A DNA stretch of 64,000 nucleotides from the NCBI RefSeq assembly GCF_904846215.1, contig NZ_CAJGZK010000002.1, positions 219,921 to 283,920 of the forward strand, written 5' to 3'. Of this stretch, positions 8,593 to 18,359 are shown in pieces. This DNA comes from Psychrobacter glacincola. Lineage in GTDB: Bacteria; Pseudomonadota; Gammaproteobacteria; Pseudomonadales; Moraxellaceae. Position 1 is the first letter of the stretch. The number at the start of each line of letters is the position of its first letter. The notes beneath the pieces are model-generated. The model searched no databases. It was not told the origin of the DNA and worked only from the letters and a program-made list of their open reading frames with translations. Position numbers and translations under genes: made by a program.

Positions 8593-9180
8593 CTAAGATA
8601 TCAACTTAAAGAAATGCTGGCGATAATGTTTTAGCTCACGAATTGAATCACGAATATCATCTAACGCTAAATGACTGCCGCCTTTTTCAAAGTTTTTAAG
8701 AATATCAGGACGCCAGCGGAAGCACAGCTCTTTGATAGACGACACATCAAGATTACGATAATGGAAGAATCTTTCTAATTCTGGCATTTGACGCGCCATA
8801 AAGCGGCGGTCTTGGCAGATTGAGTTGCCGCACATTGGCGACTTACCACTGTCGACCCATTTATTCAAAAACTTAATGGTTTCAGCTTCCGCCTCAGCCA
8901 AGGTCACCGTACTACGGCGCACACGGTCAACCAGCCCTGATTGCCCATGCTGCTTGGTATTCCAGTCATCCATACCGTTTAACTTTTGATCGGAGACTTT
9001 AATCGCGAAGACAGGTCCTTCAGCAAGGATGTTCAAATCTTCATCGGTGACAACGGTGGCTATCTCGATGATCTCGTCGTTTGAGGTATCAAGTCCGGTC
9101 ATTTCTAGGTCAATCCATACCAGCCCTTTTTTGCCTTGGTTTTTGATTTTAATTTTATTGGGATGGTCGCCGGTGGTCAT
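8593..9180 (-). CDS. orn: oligoribonuclease
   Basis: A 3'-to-5' exonuclease that degrades 2-5 nt RNA oligomers and pGpG. DEDDh motifs are visible: [12 protein letters not shown] (Exo I, Asp and Glu), [20 protein letters not shown] (Exo II region) and [18 protein letters not shown] (Exo III, His and Asp). Start set at 9180 (MTTGDHPNK) because AGGA lies 7 nt upstream; this gives 195 aa, slightly longer than the 181 aa of E. coli. The longer reading to 9213 lacks such a site. It is divergent from rsgA, a common neighbour of orn in gammaproteobacteria. Confidence 0.95.
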   Translation of the reverse strand: MTTGDHPNKIKIKNQGKKGLVWIDLEMTGLDTSNDEIIEIATVVTDEDLNILAEGPVFAIKVSDQKLNGMDDWNTKQHGQSGLVDRVRRSTVTLAEAEAETIKFLNKWVDSGKSPMCGNSICQDRRFMARQMPELERFFHYRNLDVSSIKELCFRWRPDILKNFEKGGSHLALDDIRDSIRELKHYRQHFFKLIS

Positions 9181-9400
9181 AAAATATCCTATGGTCAATA
9201 AAGTTTGAGACAAGTTAACAGCACTGTTAGTAAAATAAGTCGCCTATAAATGCTTGTACTTAAACAACAATCACTGGCAGCTATTGATTTGTAAACACCA
9301 AAACATTACAAAATCTCTGCTAAGCGTCAGCGCTTTAGGCTGTATGTTAGCAAACTTTCACGCTACACTGAGCAATATTTTTTTAATAGGTCACAAACCC

Positions 9401-10504
9401 ATGGCATTAATCCGGCAACGCAAACTGACTAAACAGCAGATTCGTCGCATCGACAAGCAGCAGCTGTTAAGTCAAGACAGCATCGATGACAGTTTGATGG
9501 ATGGCGTGGTCATGGCACATTATGGCAAGCAGCTGGAGGTACAAGTGACCAGTTTGCCAGTAGTGATGCCGGTGCAGCCTGACATTGCGCCTGATGATCC
9601 TGAGCCATTTTGGCAAACCATGGCATTGGGTGATATTTGGCGCTGCCATGTGCGTACCAACTTGCCGATGTTAGCGGCGGGCGATCAAGTACGCTGGAGC
9701 GCTGATTCTAATACAGGCTTTGGACGTATCGAATCGGTCAAACCACGTACCTCACTTGTCTCACGTCCTGACCGTTATCATAAGCTTAAGCCTGTCGCCG
9801 CCAATGTCGATATTCTTGCTATCGTATTTGCGCCACTGCCTGCTGCCGCGCCGACACTTATTGATCGCTATTTGGTCGTTTGTCATCATGCAGGGGTCAA
9901 GCCCCTACTGGTGCTCAATAAAGCCGATTTATTGGCAAAAGAAAACGGCGTCGATACCAGTAAATTATTGGCACAATATGCTTCGCTCGGTTATGAGAGC
10001 GTTTTGACCTCAGTCGATTGCCCCGAAAATGTCGCCGATAGCGATGAGCAAGAAGGACTTGATGAGTTGAAGCGCTACATAGATAAAAAGTTGGTGATTT
10101 TTGCGGGTCAATCTGGTGTGGGCAAAAGCAGCTTAATCAATGCGCTACTACCTGAATCAGCACAAAGCGTCAATATCATCTCTGATAACTCAAAACTTGG
10201 TCAACATACCACCACCACCAGTCGCTTATTGCCCTTTAATCCCGATGATTTGACCCAAGGTGGCATCGTCGATACCCCTGGTATACGTGAGTATGGTATT
10301 TGGCATTTGACGCCTGATGACATCATATCAGGCTTTGTTGAGCTTGCGCCATTATCTGGTGACTGCCAGTTCCGCGACTGTCGCCATACTCATAATAGTA
10401 AAGGCTGCGCGTTGTGGGAGGCAGTTGCTGATGGCAAAGTATTACAGCGCCGCGTTGAAAACCTTGTGACGCTAAGAGAAGAGGCGGATACCAAACCTTA
10501 TTGA
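9401..10504 (+). CDS. rsgA: small ribosomal subunit biogenesis GTPase RsgA
   Basis: Circularly permuted GTPase that acts in late 30S assembly. Motif order is permuted: NKADLL (G4) around residue 190, GQSGVGKSSLINAL (G1) around 240, and DTPGIREYG (G3) around 285. The C-terminal zinc motif follows (CQFRDCRHTHNSKGC, about 325-340). An N-terminal OB-type domain precedes it. The start at 9401 (MALIRQRKLTKQQIRRI) gives 367 aa and matches the family's basic N-terminus. The longer open frame to 9254 adds an unrelated hydrophobic leader and is not preferred. Confidence 0.94.
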   Translation: MALIRQRKLTKQQIRRIDKQQLLSQDSIDDSLMDGVVMAHYGKQLEVQVTSLPVVMPVQPDIAPDDPEPFWQTMALGDIWRCHVRTNLPMLAAGDQVRWSADSNTGFGRIESVKPRTSLVSRPDRYHKLKPVAANVDILAIVFAPLPAAAPTLIDRYLVVCHHAGVKPLLVLNKADLLAKENGVDTSKLLAQYASLGYESVLTSVDCPENVADSDEQEGLDELKRYIDKKLVIFAGQSGVGKSSLINALLPESAQSVNIISDNSKLGQHTTTTSRLLPFNPDDLTQGGIVDTPGIREYGIWHLTPDDIISGFVELAPLSGDCQFRDCRHTHNSKGCALWEAVADGKVLQRRVENLVTLREEADTKPY

Positions 10505-10650
10505 GCCATATGACGACTTATCCATCGTTAACGACGATGATGACCATCACACGTTTACTATGGCTAGGCTAATCGGTATAATAGCGCCTTGTTCAATCCA
10601 TTAGGCTGTCTTCTCAGCGTAATAGAACACTTATTTTTTGGAGGTATGGT

Positions 10651-11100
10651 TTGGATCGTGCGCTGGAATTTGTGGGCAACCACCCGTTTTTATTTGGTAT
10701 ATTAGCCGTGCTAGCCGTGCTATTTTTTGCTATTGAAAACAAACGTAGCGGTAAAAAGATTTCACCCAATACCCTTGGTATGATGGTGAACTCGCAAAAT
10801 GCGCAGCTTATCGATATCCGTGCCAAAAAGAAGTTTGTCACCGGTTATATCCAAGGCAGTCGCAATATACCATTTACTGAGCTCAAAGACCGCATTGAGG
10901 AAATTCATGCGATTGAACAGCCAGTGATTATTATCTGCGATATGGGCGTGCAAGCAGGTGCTGCCATTCAGATGATTGCTAAAGAAAACGTCTATCGCTT
11001 AGAAGGTGGTGTTGGCGGCTGGCAAGCTGCTGGGATGCCACTTGTTGGACTAAAAGATGCTAAGCCTAAAGTCAAAGCAAAACCAAGCTTGCATAAGTAG
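10651..11100 (+). CDS. membrane-anchored rhodanese-like protein
   Basis: A single-domain sulfurtransferase fold behind one N-terminal membrane helix (about residues 12-29). The rhodanese part contains QLIDIRAKKKFVTGYIQGSRNIPF and a loop IIICDMGVQAG with the cysteine in the catalytic position. It ends GGVGGWQAAGMPL, as in the GlpE/YibN group, and has a basic tail. The start is TTG at 10651, with GGAGG 6 nt upstream; the nearby ATG at 10646 is out of frame and soon stops. The grxC gene lies downstream after a terminator. The YibN-type role is an inference. Confidence 0.85.
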   Translation: MDRALEFVGNHPFLFGILAVLAVLFFAIENKRSGKKISPNTLGMMVNSQNAQLIDIRAKKKFVTGYIQGSRNIPFTELKDRIEEIHAIEQPVIIICDMGVQAGAAIQMIAKENVYRLEGGVGGWQAAGMPLVGLKDAKPKVKAKPSLHK

Positions 11101-11151
11101 TTTGATAGCGCGCTTTATTAAACCATGACTTGCTATCTATCGATAGCGCAT

Positions 11152-11184
11152 AAAAAAGACACCTCTTTATAAGGTGTCTTTTTT
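11152..11184 (+). terminator. rho-independent terminator after the rhodanese gene
   Basis: A perfect 13-bp stem (11152-11164 with 11172-11184), core GACACCT/AGGTGTC, flanked by A and T runs. The remaining 200 bp before grxC show nothing else I can name. Confidence 0.9.
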
Positions 11185-11391
11185 ATGTGGCATTTGTGAT
11201 ACTGATAACGCTTTTGTATGTATTTGGCTTGAATTTATAGTGCCCATCCCCACTTTATAGTGAGCATAGTAGAATATAGGCTTATGATTTACTTGATTGC
11301 AGCCTTTATAAGTAGATTTTATAATACTGCTTTCCATCCTATAACCTATCCGATAACGATTGCTCTATACACTGATAAATAAGGATTTACC

Positions 11392-11655
11392 ATGACCGTA
11401 CCTGTTAAAGTTTATACCACCCCAATCTGCCCATACTGCTCAAACGCTAAGCAACTGCTGAAATCTAAAGGCGTTGATTATGAAGAGATTGGCATGCACG
11501 ATATGAGCAGCGATGATCGCCGTGCTCTAATGCAAAAGACCAATAACTATCGCACCGTGCCACAAATCTTCGTTGGTGAGACCTTTATCGGTGGTTTTGA
11601 TGAGCTCAATCAAATGAACCAACAAGGTAAACTTGACGAGCTATTAGCGGGTTAA
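11392..11655 (+). CDS. grxC: glutaredoxin 3
   Basis: An 87-aa glutathione-dependent disulfide reductase with the dithiol active site CPYC (residues 13-16, TTPICPYCSNAKQLL). The glutathione-binding TVPQIFVGETFIGGFDEL lies at about 61-78. Length and motifs match GrxC. The secB gene follows on the same strand 200 bp later, the order found in many proteobacteria. Confidence 0.95.
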   Translation: MTVPVKVYTTPICPYCSNAKQLLKSKGVDYEEIGMHDMSSDDRRALMQKTNNYRTVPQIFVGETFIGGFDELNQMNQQGKLDELLAG

Positions 11656-11852
11656 TTTGCTATAGCGGCTGTCTTTATCTATTTTACTAATCTATGAGCG
11701 TCATTTATATAAGTAAGGATGAAGACAGCTCTAAAGGGCTTTGCTAAAAAATATCAGGCTTTTGTCTCGAATTATATTACAATAGTGTTTTATTAAACTT
11801 TACTACAATAACAGTTTGCCCAATCATTTGATTAACTTTTAGAGGAATTATC

Positions 11853-12305
11853 ATGGCTGAAGAACAAGCACAACCACAATTGGCGCTAGAACGCATTTAT
11901 GTTAAAGACATGTCACTTGAAGTCCCAGGCGCAGGCGTATTCACCAAAGAGTGGAACCCTGAGCTTGATATTAATTTATCTAGCAATGCCGAAAAACTAG
12001 ACGATGATCACTATCAAGTTGTATTAACGGTTAGTGTCACTGCGAAAAACGCTGAAGAAGCAGCATTTATTGCCGAAGTTCATCAAGCCGGTATCTTCTT
12101 ATTAAAAGACATCCCAGAAGACCAAATCGGTCAAATCCTCGGCGCTTACTGCCCGAACGTTTTGTTCCCGTATGCTCGTGAAGTCATCAGCGACATCGTA
12201 ACGCGTGGTAGCTTCCCGCAGTTATTACTTGCACCAGTGAACTTTGATCAAGCTTATGCACAAAGTCAGCAACAAGCGCAAGTTGATGCTGAAGGTAATG
12301 CATAA
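11853..12305 (+). CDS. secB: protein-export chaperone SecB
   Basis: Cytosolic chaperone that holds preproteins unfolded and hands them to SecA. At 150 aa the length is normal. Family stretches are visible: [14 protein letters not shown], the acidic SecA-contact face, [20 protein letters not shown], and [26 protein letters not shown] ribosome site precedes the ATG. It stands with grxC upstream and ends in a strong terminator. Confidence 0.96.
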   Translation: MAEEQAQPQLALERIYVKDMSLEVPGAGVFTKEWNPELDINLSSNAEKLDDDHYQVVLTVSVTAKNAEEAAFIAEVHQAGIFLLKDIPEDQIGQILGAYCPNVLFPYAREVISDIVTRGSFPQLLLAPVNFDQAYAQSQQQAQVDAEGNA

Positions 12306-12331
12306 GTCTTAGCGTGTCAAAACATGCAAAT

Positions 12332-12369
12332 AAAAAAGCCGTCTATCTTTTAGGATAGCCGGCTTTTTT
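12332..12369 (+). terminator. rho-independent terminator of secB
   Basis: AAAAAAGCCG with CTATC on the left pairs with GATAG and CGGCTTTTTT on the right, around a short loop. It is usable in both directions. Confidence 0.88.
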
Positions 12370-12429
12370 ACTGTTATTTTAGCTGTTATATATGATAGAT
12401 TTATGACTTGGCTGGTCATAGCCCACAAG

Positions 12430-12567
12430 TATAGTCAGAGAAAAGTAATCTCGATACATCAAGTACTGCTGATATTAATTTTTCTTGCTTGCTGTGCCTA
12501 TGCAGACAGAGGCTACAAAAAATTTATACTAGCAGCACTGTAGCGTTTTTGAGATATTTTAACCATA
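12430..12567 (+). repeat. dispersed palindromic element, copy C
   Basis: A 138-bp element with TATAGTCA at the left end and TAACCATA at the right. The arms TACTGCTG and AGCAGCA pair around the TGCAGACAGAGGCT core. It lies between secB and adk, which converge. Confidence 0.9.
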
Positions 12568-12614
12568 TTAGCTCATCACAAATATTAGCCCACAGAGTCA
12601 TTATCAACCCTAAC

Positions 12615-12644
12615 AAAAAACCCTGCCGATAAGCAGGGTTTTTT
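12615..12644. terminator. bidirectional terminator downstream of adk
   Basis: A perfect stem AAAAAACCCTGC/GCAGGGTTTTTT around a 6-nt loop. It serves adk from the right and backs up the secB terminator from the left. Confidence 0.9.
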
Positions 12645-12705
12645 GATGGCGCTATTTGATATTCGCTTTGCATAACTTAGCTTTCAATAACAATATCAGC
12701 CAAAA

Positions 12706-13452
<747 letters not shown>

Positions 13453-13584
13453 TCAAAAGCTCAAGTATTTTTAGTCTTGATGCGGCAAGTTACGATGACT
13501 TATCTGTTCATGGGATAAGCTTGCACGCCACAGAAAAGACAATGGCGCCCATTTATTACCTGCTGATATTTTGATATGTCGTCA

Positions 13585-14865
13585 TTAAGGAACTTGTTGA
13601 TTGATCTCAACATTGACCTGATTTTGGTCTGCGCTAATCACCACAGGATTGCCTGACAAATCGCCCGACTCAGCAATGGCAGTACCACTATGACTAATAC
13701 GAGCAATCACTGCTAATTGAACTTTTTCATCACGCGCAGATTTTAATGTGCGCTCTGGCATCATGGCATCTAAATCACTTAGACTAACAGTTGCTTCGCC
13801 TTGCTTAATAACGCTAATCGGTAAACGCTTAGCGGCGAATGGCGGACCACCTTTAACATCACGTATCGCGACAAACAACACATCTTCAGCTTTCACTAGC
13901 GGCAATAATGAGCCATCAATAGAGACAGTAACTTCAATACCTTGCGCAGCTTGTTGCTCTTGTGCTGTGACATTGGCACTCAGCTCATCAAGACTGCTTA
14001 GTGCTTGGCTATGATCACCGGGTTTGGCAGCAATATTCTTACGTAGACGCTTAATCCAACCTTGCGCCTGCTCAAAGTTATTACCACGCGCCTCGCCCAT
14101 TGCCATCAGCATCTGTGCCCCTTCATGCTGCGGATTTTTGGCAAGAACATCTTGCAGCACACGGCGACTATTAGCATCGAGCTGACCTTTATTAGCAAAA
14201 AAGCTAATCTGCGCATAGGTGGTTGCAATCTCTTCGTTGTCAGGCGACAGACGATAAGCACGAGATAAAGCTTCAATCGCTGAGTCGGTGGCTTCCAACG
14301 ATAAGAACAGCTCTGATAAACGCATCCAGCGATCAGGATCATCAGCATGACGATAGACGTTGGTCTGCATCGCACTGATCAATTGAGTGCCATCTTCAAT
14401 CGCCCAAGCTGGCGGCTGGTCAATCTTGCCGGTCAGTAAGTCATCTGCCACTTGGGCAACTTTGTCTTCTGCAGCCCATAAATCAAATACGGGTGTACGA
14501 TCACCGACCAAGAAATAAGCCAATGCGGCAAGCACAGGCACCCATACCAGGATAATCAAACGACTCTTGATACCCGGCGCGACCATAGGGGCAACTTCAC
14601 GCTGAGCATCTAATAGCTGACGCTCAAGCTCAATCTTTTGATTTTGATAATGGGCGTCATCAATCGTGCCGTTGTCTTTGTCCGATTGTAATTCTGTCAA
14701 ACGCTCACGAAATACACCAATATTGATATCTAACAGCTGATTGTCGACGGGATTTTCTCGTAAGCGTGAGGCTCGTAGCCAAGGCGTGATAACGATAACT
14801 GCCAGTATCAGCGCAATCAATAAGCTTAGGGCAATAAATAAGCCAAAAGTAGAAAATAGGGTCAT
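13585..14865 (-). CDS. ccmI: cytochrome c maturation protein CcmI (CycH), copy 1
   Basis: Apocytochrome c chaperone of the System I heme ligation complex. The 426-aa protein has an N-terminal membrane helix (residues 5-27), a cytoplasmic coiled segment (RERLTELQSDKDNGTIDD...) and a second helix (about 101-120). A periplasmic TPR block follows at about 170-260 (AIEALSRAYRLSPDNEEIATTYAQISFF), then a beta-rich C-terminal domain. It overlaps ccmH by ATGA. A second copy, about 83% identical by hand count, is at 62443-63723. In both, the segment from about residue 163 to 232 is the same. Confidence 0.92.
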   Translation of the reverse strand: MTLFSTFGLFIALSLLIALILAVIVITPWLRASRLRENPVDNQLLDINIGVFRERLTELQSDKDNGTIDDAHYQNQKIELERQLLDAQREVAPMVAPGIKSRLIILVWVPVLAALAYFLVGDRTPVFDLWAAEDKVAQVADDLLTGKIDQPPAWAIEDGTQLISAMQTNVYRHADDPDRWMRLSELFLSLEATDSAIEALSRAYRLSPDNEEIATTYAQISFFANKGQLDANSRRVLQDVLAKNPQHEGAQMLMAMGEARGNNFEQAQGWIKRLRKNIAAKPGDHSQALSSLDELSANVTAQEQQAAQGIEVTVSIDGSLLPLVKAEDVLFVAIRDVKGGPPFAAKRLPISVIKQGEATVSLSDLDAMMPERTLKSARDEKVQLAVIARISHSGTAIAESGDLSGNPVVISADQNQVNVEINQQVP

Positions 14866-15428
14866 TTTTTGTCCTCTATGCTTGTGATGTCATGATCTGT
14901 TGTATTGCGATCAGCTCGTGATAGCAAACGATCAAGTTCCGCTTTTTCTGCTGCTGATAATGCAGCAGCGCTGTCTACCATGATGCCGCTTTGACCACGG
15001 GCAATACGCTGACTGCGCTTACTTTGCCAAAACCAGCCAGCAATTAATGCAATTAATAATAATGGCGGGAAGAACCATAATATCCAAGTGGAAGGACGTA
15101 CAGGTGGCTTATAAGTAATAAAGTCACCGTAACGCTCCTGCATATAGGCGCGAATCTCACCATCACTACGACCTTCTTTAATCATGTCATAAGTTTTTTG
15201 CTTTAAGTCCTGAGCAATAGGCGCATCAGAACCTGCCAAGTTTTGGTTTTGACATTTTGGGCAGCGCAGCTCTTCGATAAGACCACGGTACTGGGCTTCT
15301 TGCTGCACTGAGTCAAAGTCGTAGACGTCAATGGCGGCATAAGCATTGATACTAAGCACACTAACCAAGCAAGCGATGATGAAACTTGCCAAATTTTTCA
15401 TGATAGATTTTAATGGCATCATAATCAT
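14862..15428 (-). CDS. ccmH: cytochrome c maturation protein CcmH, copy 1
   Basis: Membrane-anchored thioredoxin-like oxidoreductase that handles apocytochrome CxxCH cysteines. It has an N-terminal signal (ending NAYA), the CcmH signature ELRCPKCQNQNLAGSDAPIAQDLK with the redox pair CPKC, and MQERYGDFITYKPP. A C-terminal membrane helix (STWILWFFPPLLLIALIAGWFW) and a cytoplasmic tail follow. The start at 15428 has AAGGAGG 7 nt upstream and overlaps the ccmG stop as ATGA. At 188 aa it is the short form, with CcmI as a separate protein. Confidence 0.93.
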   Translation of the reverse strand: MIMMPLKSIMKNLASFIIACLVSVLSINAYAAIDVYDFDSVQQEAQYRGLIEELRCPKCQNQNLAGSDAPIAQDLKQKTYDMIKEGRSDGEIRAYMQERYGDFITYKPPVRPSTWILWFFPPLLLIALIAGWFWQSKRSQRIARGQSGIMVDSAAALSAAEKAELDRLLSRADRNTTDHDITSIEDKK

Positions 15429-16075
15429 TTGCACGCCTCCTTAACTTGGTCAGGATCAGGGCTGACATTGCTCTTATCAGCTTCATTAAGCACCATCAGA
15501 CAGGGCGTGATACGGCTTTGCCAATTACTCTCATTAATCTCACCGACAATGTGCTGACGAATAATACCTTCACCATCGACCACAAAGGTTTCAGGTGCAC
15601 CGGTCAAACCCAAATCTAAGGCAAACTGACCAGATAAGTCTTGGATAGACATCGAAAAAGGGTCTCCGCCACGGTTTAAATAACCGAGGGCGTCGCCAAT
15701 ATCATCTTTATAATTAACGCCCACCAGATTGACGCCACGTTCCTCTAACTGCATTAAAAAAGGATGCTCAATGATACAAGTTGGGCACCAAGAGCCCCAA
15801 ATATTCATCAAAAACGGCTGATCTGGCAGGTTGTCATTGGTCATAATACGACTGGTATCGGACAATAACGGCAACTCAAAAGCGGGCACCGGACGCTCAA
15901 GAGCGGTATTGGTTACGATTTCGGTCGGCTGACCTAAACGGAAATACAGCATGACTATAAAAGCGGAAAAGATGATCAACGGAATCAAAAACCATATTCT
16001 GATTTGGCTTTTTTTCATCGTTTGATTGCCTTTTTTATCAGTACCTTTTTGAGGAGACTTCTCTAATTGAGTCAT
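15425..16075 (-). CDS. ccmG: thiol:disulfide interchange protein CcmG/DsbE
   Basis: Periplasmic thioredoxin-like protein that reduces apocytochrome c. The 216-aa protein has a basic cytoplasmic N-terminus, one membrane helix (about residues 28-46) and the active site WGSWCPTCIIEHPFL (CPTC). DLGLTGAPETFVVDGEGIIRQHIVGEI carries the cis-proline region and family-specific acidic residues. One base separates it from ccmF upstream and it overlaps ccmH downstream, so translation is probably coupled. Confidence 0.93.
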   Translation of the reverse strand: MTQLEKSPQKGTDKKGNQTMKKSQIRIWFLIPLIIFSAFIVMLYFRLGQPTEIVTNTALERPVPAFELPLLSDTSRIMTNDNLPDQPFLMNIWGSWCPTCIIEHPFLMQLEERGVNLVGVNYKDDIGDALGYLNRGGDPFSMSIQDLSGQFALDLGLTGAPETFVVDGEGIIRQHIVGEINESNWQSRITPCLMVLNEADKSNVSPDPDQVKEACK

Positions 16076-16076
16076 C

Positions 16077-18122
16077 TTATTTCTCCCCTATTATTGCCGT
16101 GGCATCTGTCACATTGTTGCCATCTAAGTCAGTAACGGTCGCAAAACCTGACTTACTCGCTGCAATTTTAGCAGGGGTCTTGGTTGTTTTGATACGATAG
16201 CGCCTATCAAGCATACTCAATAGACCACCCAAGGCCATAATAATAGCGCCGAGCCATATCCAGCGAATCAATGGCTTCACATAAATACGTACTGCCCATT
16301 GATTGCTACCCTCAGCGATAGGTTCACCGAGTGCGACATACAAATCACGCATGAGGTTGGCATCAATTGCCGCCTCAGTCGTCGGCATCGTACTGATAAT
16401 GTAAGTCCGTTTTTCAGGATGAAGTATCGTTACTTCCTTGCCCTTCTTAGTTACTGTGACCTCGGCTTGCGTTGCATCAAAGTTACTGCTTCTAGTCTCT
16501 CTTAAATCCGTTAATTTAAAGTCATAACCTTGGACATTAACCGTTTCGCCAATTCTTAATGCCACATCGCGCTCAATACTTAAAGTACTGGTAAAGGCCA
16601 CACCGATGACCGCTATAATAACGCCGATGTGAGCGGTCTGCTGACCCCAGTAGCTTAAACGGAGCTTAGCTAAGCCCTTGAATAAGCTTGGGGCGTTTTT
16701 GGTTTTGTCTTTAAAATCAACCACCATCCAGAACAATACCCAAAAGCTCACCGCTAGCGTCACGCCAATATTGAGCATGGCAGATGGGCTAACAAAATAG
16801 GCAATGACTGCAGCTAAAACAAGGCTACTTGCCGCAATGACCATACCAATGCCCAACAGTGGACGGCTATCTTGTTTCCAGCGGATATTGGAGCCCATGC
16901 CCATTGCTATCATCAATAGCCAAGTCAGTGGCACAAACAGCGCATTAAAATATGGAGAACCTACGGATACCTGACCTAAATTAAAAGCGTCGGCAATGAT
17001 AGGATAGAGCGTACCAAGTAATACCACCAAGGTCGCAATCAAAATGATGACATTGTTAATGACTAAAAACGACTCACGTGAAATCAGCTGATACTGACTC
17101 TCAATCGTCAGACGCCAGCCACGCACAGCGAACATCAATAAACCACCACCCACAATAATGCCAAGAATCGCTAAAATTACTAAACCACGCGTGGGATCAG
17201 CGGCAAAGGAATGCACCGAGGTAATAACCCCAGAGCGTACTAAGAATGTTCCAAGTAAGCTTAATGCAAAGGCAAAAATGGCCAACATAATCGTCCACGC
17301 TTTAAAGACACCACGCTTTTCAGTAACTGCAAGCGAATGTAGCAATGCCAAACCTGCGAGCCAAGGCAATAGCGAAGCATTTTCTACTGGATCCCAAAAC
17401 CACCAACCACCCCAACCAAGCTCGTAATACGCCCACCACGAACCTAATGCAATACCAATGGTTAAGAAACCCCATGCTGCGAGTGCCCATGGACGTGACC
17501 AGCGTGTCCATACCGCATCCAAACGACCTTCCCACAGTGCTGCCATACAAAATGCAAATGGTACGACCATACCGACATAGCCCATATAGAGCATCGGCGG
17601 ATGGATAATCAAACCAAAATCTTGTAAGACAGGGTTTAAGTCAGCGCCATCAACGGGCAAATTTGGCAGAGTGCGGTCAAACGGTGACGAGGTAAAGATG
17701 AGCATCGCTAGCATCATCATTTGCACGCCAGCCAATATCACCAACACACGCGCGCGCATTGACAATGGCAAACCGCGACTAAAGTATGAGACCAAGGCAC
17801 ACCACGTTGCCATGATAGTCATCCATAGCAGTAGCGAGCCTTCATGCCCGCCCCACGTCGCTGATAACTTATAATACCAAGGCAGCAAGGTATTCGAGTG
17901 CTGTGACACATAGACAAGGCTAAAATCATTAAAATAAAAGCCTGCCATCAATGCGCCAAACGAGGTAATCATGGCGGCAAATTGCGCCCATGCCAAGCTC
18001 GGTGCCAAACGCTGCCAAGCAACATGGTCACGCATAACGCCTATCGTTGGTAATACTACCTGCAAAATCGCCAACATAAAGGCGGCTAGCACGGCAAAAT
18101 AACCCAATTCTGTGATTAACAT
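16077..18122 (-). CDS. ccmF: heme lyase CcmF
   Basis: Integral membrane core of System I that attaches heme to apocytochrome c. The 681-aa protein has about 14 membrane segments. The WWD heme-handling motif WGGWWFWDPVENASLLPWLAGLALLHSLAV lies at about residue 235-265, with conserved histidines around it. A large periplasmic loop precedes the last helix. It is the first gene of a four-gene minus-strand unit (F-G-H-I). The ccmABCDE genes are not in the window, so they must lie elsewhere. Confidence 0.95.
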   Translation of the reverse strand: MLITELGYFAVLAAFMLAILQVVLPTIGVMRDHVAWQRLAPSLAWAQFAAMITSFGALMAGFYFNDFSLVYVSQHSNTLLPWYYKLSATWGGHEGSLLLWMTIMATWCALVSYFSRGLPLSMRARVLVILAGVQMMMLAMLIFTSSPFDRTLPNLPVDGADLNPVLQDFGLIIHPPMLYMGYVGMVVPFAFCMAALWEGRLDAVWTRWSRPWALAAWGFLTIGIALGSWWAYYELGWGGWWFWDPVENASLLPWLAGLALLHSLAVTEKRGVFKAWTIMLAIFAFALSLLGTFLVRSGVITSVHSFAADPTRGLVILAILGIIVGGGLLMFAVRGWRLTIESQYQLISRESFLVINNVIILIATLVVLLGTLYPIIADAFNLGQVSVGSPYFNALFVPLTWLLMIAMGMGSNIRWKQDSRPLLGIGMVIAASSLVLAAVIAYFVSPSAMLNIGVTLAVSFWVLFWMVVDFKDKTKNAPSLFKGLAKLRLSYWGQQTAHIGVIIAVIGVAFTSTLSIERDVALRIGETVNVQGYDFKLTDLRETRSSNFDATQAEVTVTKKGKEVTILHPEKRTYIISTMPTTEAAIDANLMRDLYVALGEPIAEGSNQWAVRIYVKPLIRWIWLGAIIMALGGLLSMLDRRYRIKTTKTPAKIAASKSGFATVTDLDGNNVTDATAIIGEK

Positions 18123-18359
18123 ACGGTCTAACCTTGTTTACCTTAATACGGTCATTGTTTATTTTAGGGATTGGTATTGCAGGATAATCGAAAGTATCCA
18201 GTACTTATTACTGTTGGTAGTGTCAGCGGTTATTATCTGAATAGCGCCATAAGCCGTTGCAGCTTAAGACGCTTACAACATGGTACATTAGCGTCAACTT
18301 GTCACGTTTCTGTATCCACTCTGTATTTGATGTGTATAAAGAGCATGAAAAACTGCTGA